NCBI RefSeq assembly: GCF_001511835.1
Contig: NZ_LN997848.1
Span: 3,004,001-3,068,000 of the forward strand
DNA from: Magnetospirillum sp. XM-1
GTDB lineage: Bacteria > Pseudomonadota > Alphaproteobacteria > Rhodospirillales > Magnetospirillaceae
Direction: 5' to 3'
DNA: 64,000 nt
How positions within the stretch are numbered: the first letter of the stretch is position 1; the number at the start of each line of letters is the position of its first letter. Made by a program: the position numbers and the translations under genes. The notes under the pieces were generated by a model, which ran no database searches, was not told the DNA's origin, and saw only the letters and a program-made list of their open reading frames with translations. Positions 61,695 to 64,000 of this stretch are shown piece by piece.

Positions 61695-62582
61695 ATGGAT
61701 GCCGGCGATCTTCGGGTATTCGAGGCAGTGGCCCGTCTGGGCGGCATGAGCCGGGCGGCGGCCGAACTGAACACCGTGCAGTCCAACGTCACCGCCCGCA
61801 TCCGCTTGCTGGAGGAGGAGCTGGGCGCGGAATTGTTCGAGCGCCATTCGCGCGGCGTGATCCCGACCGCCGCCGGGCGCCGCCTGATGCCCTATGCGCT
61901 TCAGGTGATCAGCCTGCTGAAAGACGCCCGCCGGGCGGTGGGCGACATGGGCGAGCCGTCGGGCGACCTGGTGATCGGTTCGCTGGAAACCACCCTTTCC
62001 ATGCATCTGGCGCCCTTGCTCACCACCTTCGTCGAGCGCTGGCCCGGGGTGGACCTGTCCATCCGCGGCGGCACCACCCGCGAAACCGTCGAGCAGGTGC
62101 TGGAACGCCGGCTGGAGGGCGCCTTCGTCGCCGGTCCGGTCAACCATCCCGATCTGGTGGAGGAAACGGTGTTCCGCGAGGAACTGGTGGTGCTGACCGC
62201 GCCGTCCATCGGGCGTCTGGACTGGTCGGCGGGGCTGGCCGGCTTGCGCATCGTGGTTCTGCGCTCGGGCTGTTCCTACCGCCAGCGGCTCGAGGACATC
62301 CTGGCCCGGCGCGGCGTGGTGGGCTTGCGGCTGCTGGAATTCGGCACGCTGGAGGCCATTTTCGGCTGCGTCGCCGCCGGCATGGGGATCACCTTGCTGC
62401 CCCGGCGCATGGTGGAGCGGGTGTGGCGCGGTCGGAAGGTGGGCGTCCATACCCTACCGCCCGACGAGGCCATGGTGGACACGGTGTTCGTCCGGCGCCG
62501 GGATTCCTTCGTATCCAGCGCCCAGTCGGCTTTTCTCGACCATGTCCGCCATGGGCTGGCCCAGGCGCAGGCCGCCGAGTAG
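61695..62582 (+). CDS. LysR-family transcriptional regulator
   Basis: This 295-residue protein has the N-terminal winged helix (LRVFEAVARLGGMSRAAAEL, TVQSNVTARIRLLEEELGAELF) and the C-terminal two-lobe ligand domain (from about residue 90). The form VQSNVTARI is typical of the group that includes PtxR/CbbR-like activators. It is divergent from the MFS carrier and probably controls it with a small-molecule inducer. The start was chosen so that the helix-turn-helix is near the N terminus. Confidence 0.92.
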   Translation: MDAGDLRVFEAVARLGGMSRAAAELNTVQSNVTARIRLLEEELGAELFERHSRGVIPTAAGRRLMPYALQVISLLKDARRAVGDMGEPSGDLVIGSLETTLSMHLAPLLTTFVERWPGVDLSIRGGTTRETVEQVLERRLEGAFVAGPVNHPDLVEETVFREELVVLTAPSIGRLDWSAGLAGLRIVVLRSGCSYRQRLEDILARRGVVGLRLLEFGTLEAIFGCVAAGMGITLLPRRMVERVWRGRKVGVHTLPPDEAMVDTVFVRRRDSFVSSAQSAFLDHVRHGLAQAQAAE

Positions 62583-62615
62583 GGATTATCCGTTACCTCC
62601 TTGATCCAACGGGTA

Positions 62616-62644
62616 TTGCATCGCGGTAACAGGGGGGGTATATA
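62616..62644 (+). promoter_or_regulatory. Sigma-70-type promoter for the homospermidine synthase leader
   Basis: TTGCAT and TATATA are separated by exactly 17 bp, 34 bp beyond the LysR stop. Transcription would start near 62651, giving an untranslated leader of about 300 nt. Confidence 0.65.
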
Positions 62645-62958
62645 GCCCCACAGTGACGCACACGTACGTGCCTATGGCCCTCGTCGGTTATGCAACGACG
62701 GACGCGTCCTTTTTGGAAGAGCCGCCGGGTTCTTTGGCGGCGCCCGAAAGGGAGGTGGACATGTTCGTGACCCACAAGATGGGCGTTACCCTGGAAATTC
62801 CTCACAGTATGTGACGGCGGCCGTGGCCCGTTGAGGTCGCTTGCCGCCGTTGCTTTCGAACGCGGACTCCTTAGCGGAGCCCGTGGGCAGGAGCGTTGTT
62901 GATGTAATCAGGTCCCGGGGGCGAAGCCGGGCCAAGCCGAGGTAAGGGGAGTACCGCT
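62645..62958 (+). promoter_or_regulatory. Long structured leader of homospermidine synthase
   Basis: This gene-free stretch of about 310 bp holds several hairpins: CGTCG/CGACG around a nine-base loop (near 62685), GCCGCC/GGCGGC (near 62720) and CCCGG/CCGGG close to the start codon. It contains the small ORF listed separately. The layout, a promoter, hairpins, a leader peptide and more hairpins before a polyamine gene, suggests control by a polyamine or by its precursor. No known riboswitch class was recognised. Confidence 0.55.
62761..62814 (+). CDS. 17-codon leader ORF upstream of homospermidine synthase
   Basis: The peptide MFVTHKMGVTLEIPHSM is read from an ATG behind the very strong site AAAGGGAGGT. 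It ends 144 bp before the main gene. The ribosome site is better than that of most genes in the window, so it is likely to be translated. It may work like leader peptides of polyamine genes such as speFL in enterobacteria, by ribosome stalling. Its sequence has no similarity to speFL that I can see. Confidence 0.55.
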   Translation: MFVTHKMGVTLEIPHSM

Positions 62959-64000
62959 ATGCGCACCATTGTCTTCAGGGGCCGTTTGGTCATCATCGGC
63001 TGCGGCAGCATCGGCCAGGGCATTCTGCCCCTCATCCTGCGCCATATCGAGATCGAACCGGCCCAAATCACCATCATCACCGCTTGCGAACGCGGCCGCG
63101 AGGTCGCCGCCGAATACGGCATCCAATTCATCAACAAGCCGCTGACCAAGGATGATTTCCGCGACCGTCTGACTCCCATGCTGCGCAAGGGCGACTTCCT
63201 GCTGAATCTTTCGGTGGATGTGTCGTCGACCGCGCTGGTCGAGCTGTGCCGCGATCTCGGCGTGCTTTATCAGGACACCTGCATCGAACCCTGGGCCGGC
63301 GGCTATACCGATCCCAGCCTGTCGCCCAGCTTGCGCACCAATTACGCGCTGCGCGAGGAGATGCTGCGCCTTCGGGTCAAGGGCCCGGCGCCCACGGCGC
63401 TGGTCACCCACGGCGCCAATCCCGGTCTGGTCTCCCACTTCGTCAAGCAGGCGCTGCTCGACATCGCCGCCGATACCGGCCTGGGGAGCGACGTTCCCAA
63501 GGACCGGCAGGGCTGGGGCGAACTGGCGTCACGCCTGGGCGTCAAGGTCATCCACATCGCCGAGCGCGATACCCAGCAGGGCACCGTCCCCAAGGGACCG
63601 GACGAATTCGTCAACACCTGGTCCATCGACGGTTTCGTCGGCGAGGGATGCCAGCCGGCCGAACTGGGCTGGGGCACCCACGAGAAGGAGATGCCCGCCG
63701 ATGGCCGCCGGCACGAATTCGGCGGCGACGCGGCCATCTACCTGCTGAAGCCGGGCGCCAGCCAGAAGGTGCGGACCTGGACGCCGGTGGAAGGGGCCTT
63801 CCATGGTTTCCTCATCACCCACAACGAATCCATCTCCATCGCCGATTACTTCACGGTGAGGGATGGGGAGCGGATCGCCTATCGCCCCACCGTGCATTAC
63901 GCCTATCACCCTTGCGACGCCGCCGTGCTGTCGCTGCACGAACTGGCGGGCAAGAACTGGGCGATGCCGTCCAAGCAGCGTCTGATGGTCAAGGAACTGG
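62959..64000 (+). CDS. hss: Homospermidine synthase, N-terminal part (runs off the window)
   Basis: The first 347 codons of an NAD-dependent enzyme that joins putrescine units to homospermidine, the main polyamine of many alphaproteobacteria. The nucleotide-binding motif is VIIGCGSIGQGI near residue 12. Then come LNLSVDVSS, DTCIEPWAGGY, THGANPGLVSHFVKQAL and a WGTHEKEMP block, all as in the Blastochloris/Rhizobium enzyme. AAGGGGAG precedes the ATG. The gene is open to the last base. The long leader with its own small ORF suggests post-initiation control. Confidence 0.95.
   Translation, partial: MRTIVFRGRLVIIGCGSIGQGILPLILRHIEIEPAQITIITACERGREVAAEYGIQFINKPLTKDDFRDRLTPMLRKGDFLLNLSVDVSSTALVELCRDLGVLYQDTCIEPWAGGYTDPSLSPSLRTNYALREEMLRLRVKGPAPTALVTHGANPGLVSHFVKQALLDIAADTGLGSDVPKDRQGWGELASRLGVKVIHIAERDTQQGTVPKGPDEFVNTWSIDGFVGEGCQPAELGWGTHEKEMPADGRRHEFGGDAAIYLLKPGASQKVRTWTPVEGAFHGFLITHNESISIADYFTVRDGERIAYRPTVHYAYHPCDAAVLSLHELAGKNWAMPSKQRLMVKEL

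Overview
The window looks like chromosome from a GC-rich alphaproteobacterium of the Rhodospirillales, most plausibly Magnetospirillum or a close relative. The evidence is the gene order protein-isoaspartate methyltransferase, tolC, popZ, valS; a homospermidine synthase; three bacteriohemerythrins; a LabA/NYN protein; and an oxidase cluster resembling the 'cytochrome a1'-like hemoprotein known from Magnetospirillum. No magnetosome (mam/mms) genes, prophage, CRISPR array or complete insertion sequence were seen. Genus assignment is inference.

Layout. 1-2.2 kb: sulfate activation (cysD end, cysNC). 2.2-6.3 kb: a coupled periplasmic binding protein and histidine kinase, an EAL protein and an Hsp20 with a ROSE-like leader. 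6.4-8.7 kb: a membrane spermidine-synthase-like protein and a TlpA-type thioredoxin. 8.7-18.2 kb: heme A and heme O synthases plus two separate heme-copper oxidase-family modules. Each module has its own CuA subunit, and neither large subunit has the usual active-site tyrosine. The second module also contains a SCO protein, a FixH-like protein and a cytochrome b/ferredoxin/MvhD fusion. 18.2-24.3 kb: an ECF sigma/anti-sigma pair, a GH1 glycosidase, an ABC exporter with a broken Walker A and a D,D-carboxypeptidase.

24.5-34.0 kb is the most unusual region. It holds a FecR-like periplasmic protein, a CHASE2-adenylate cyclase, an exported TPR-CHAT protease, a metallo-beta-lactamase protein with two cyclic-nucleotide-binding-like domains, and a lipoprotein. 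The last three are translationally coupled or nearly so. They look like one envelope-to-cytoplasm signalling circuit using cAMP.

34-47 kb: hemerythrin, a Sel1/trypsin-like protease with a 98-residue chemoreceptor-tip protein, methylmalonyl-CoA decarboxylase, an exostosin-type glycosyltransferase, tRNA-Asn and tRNA-Cys, then pcm-tolC-popZ-valS and a PAS-GGDEF protein. 47-64 kb is mainly housekeeping: rpoZ-spoT, pdxJ, acpS-lepB-rnc-era-recO. It also has a CoA ligase, exporters, a LysR regulator and homospermidine synthase behind a long leader that contains a 17-codon upstream ORF.

Three families of small palindromic dispersed repeats lie between genes. One copy is interrupted by a 279-bp MITE-like element with 15-bp terminal inverted repeats and 11-bp target duplications. 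All family assignments come from reading motifs by eye; no database search was possible.
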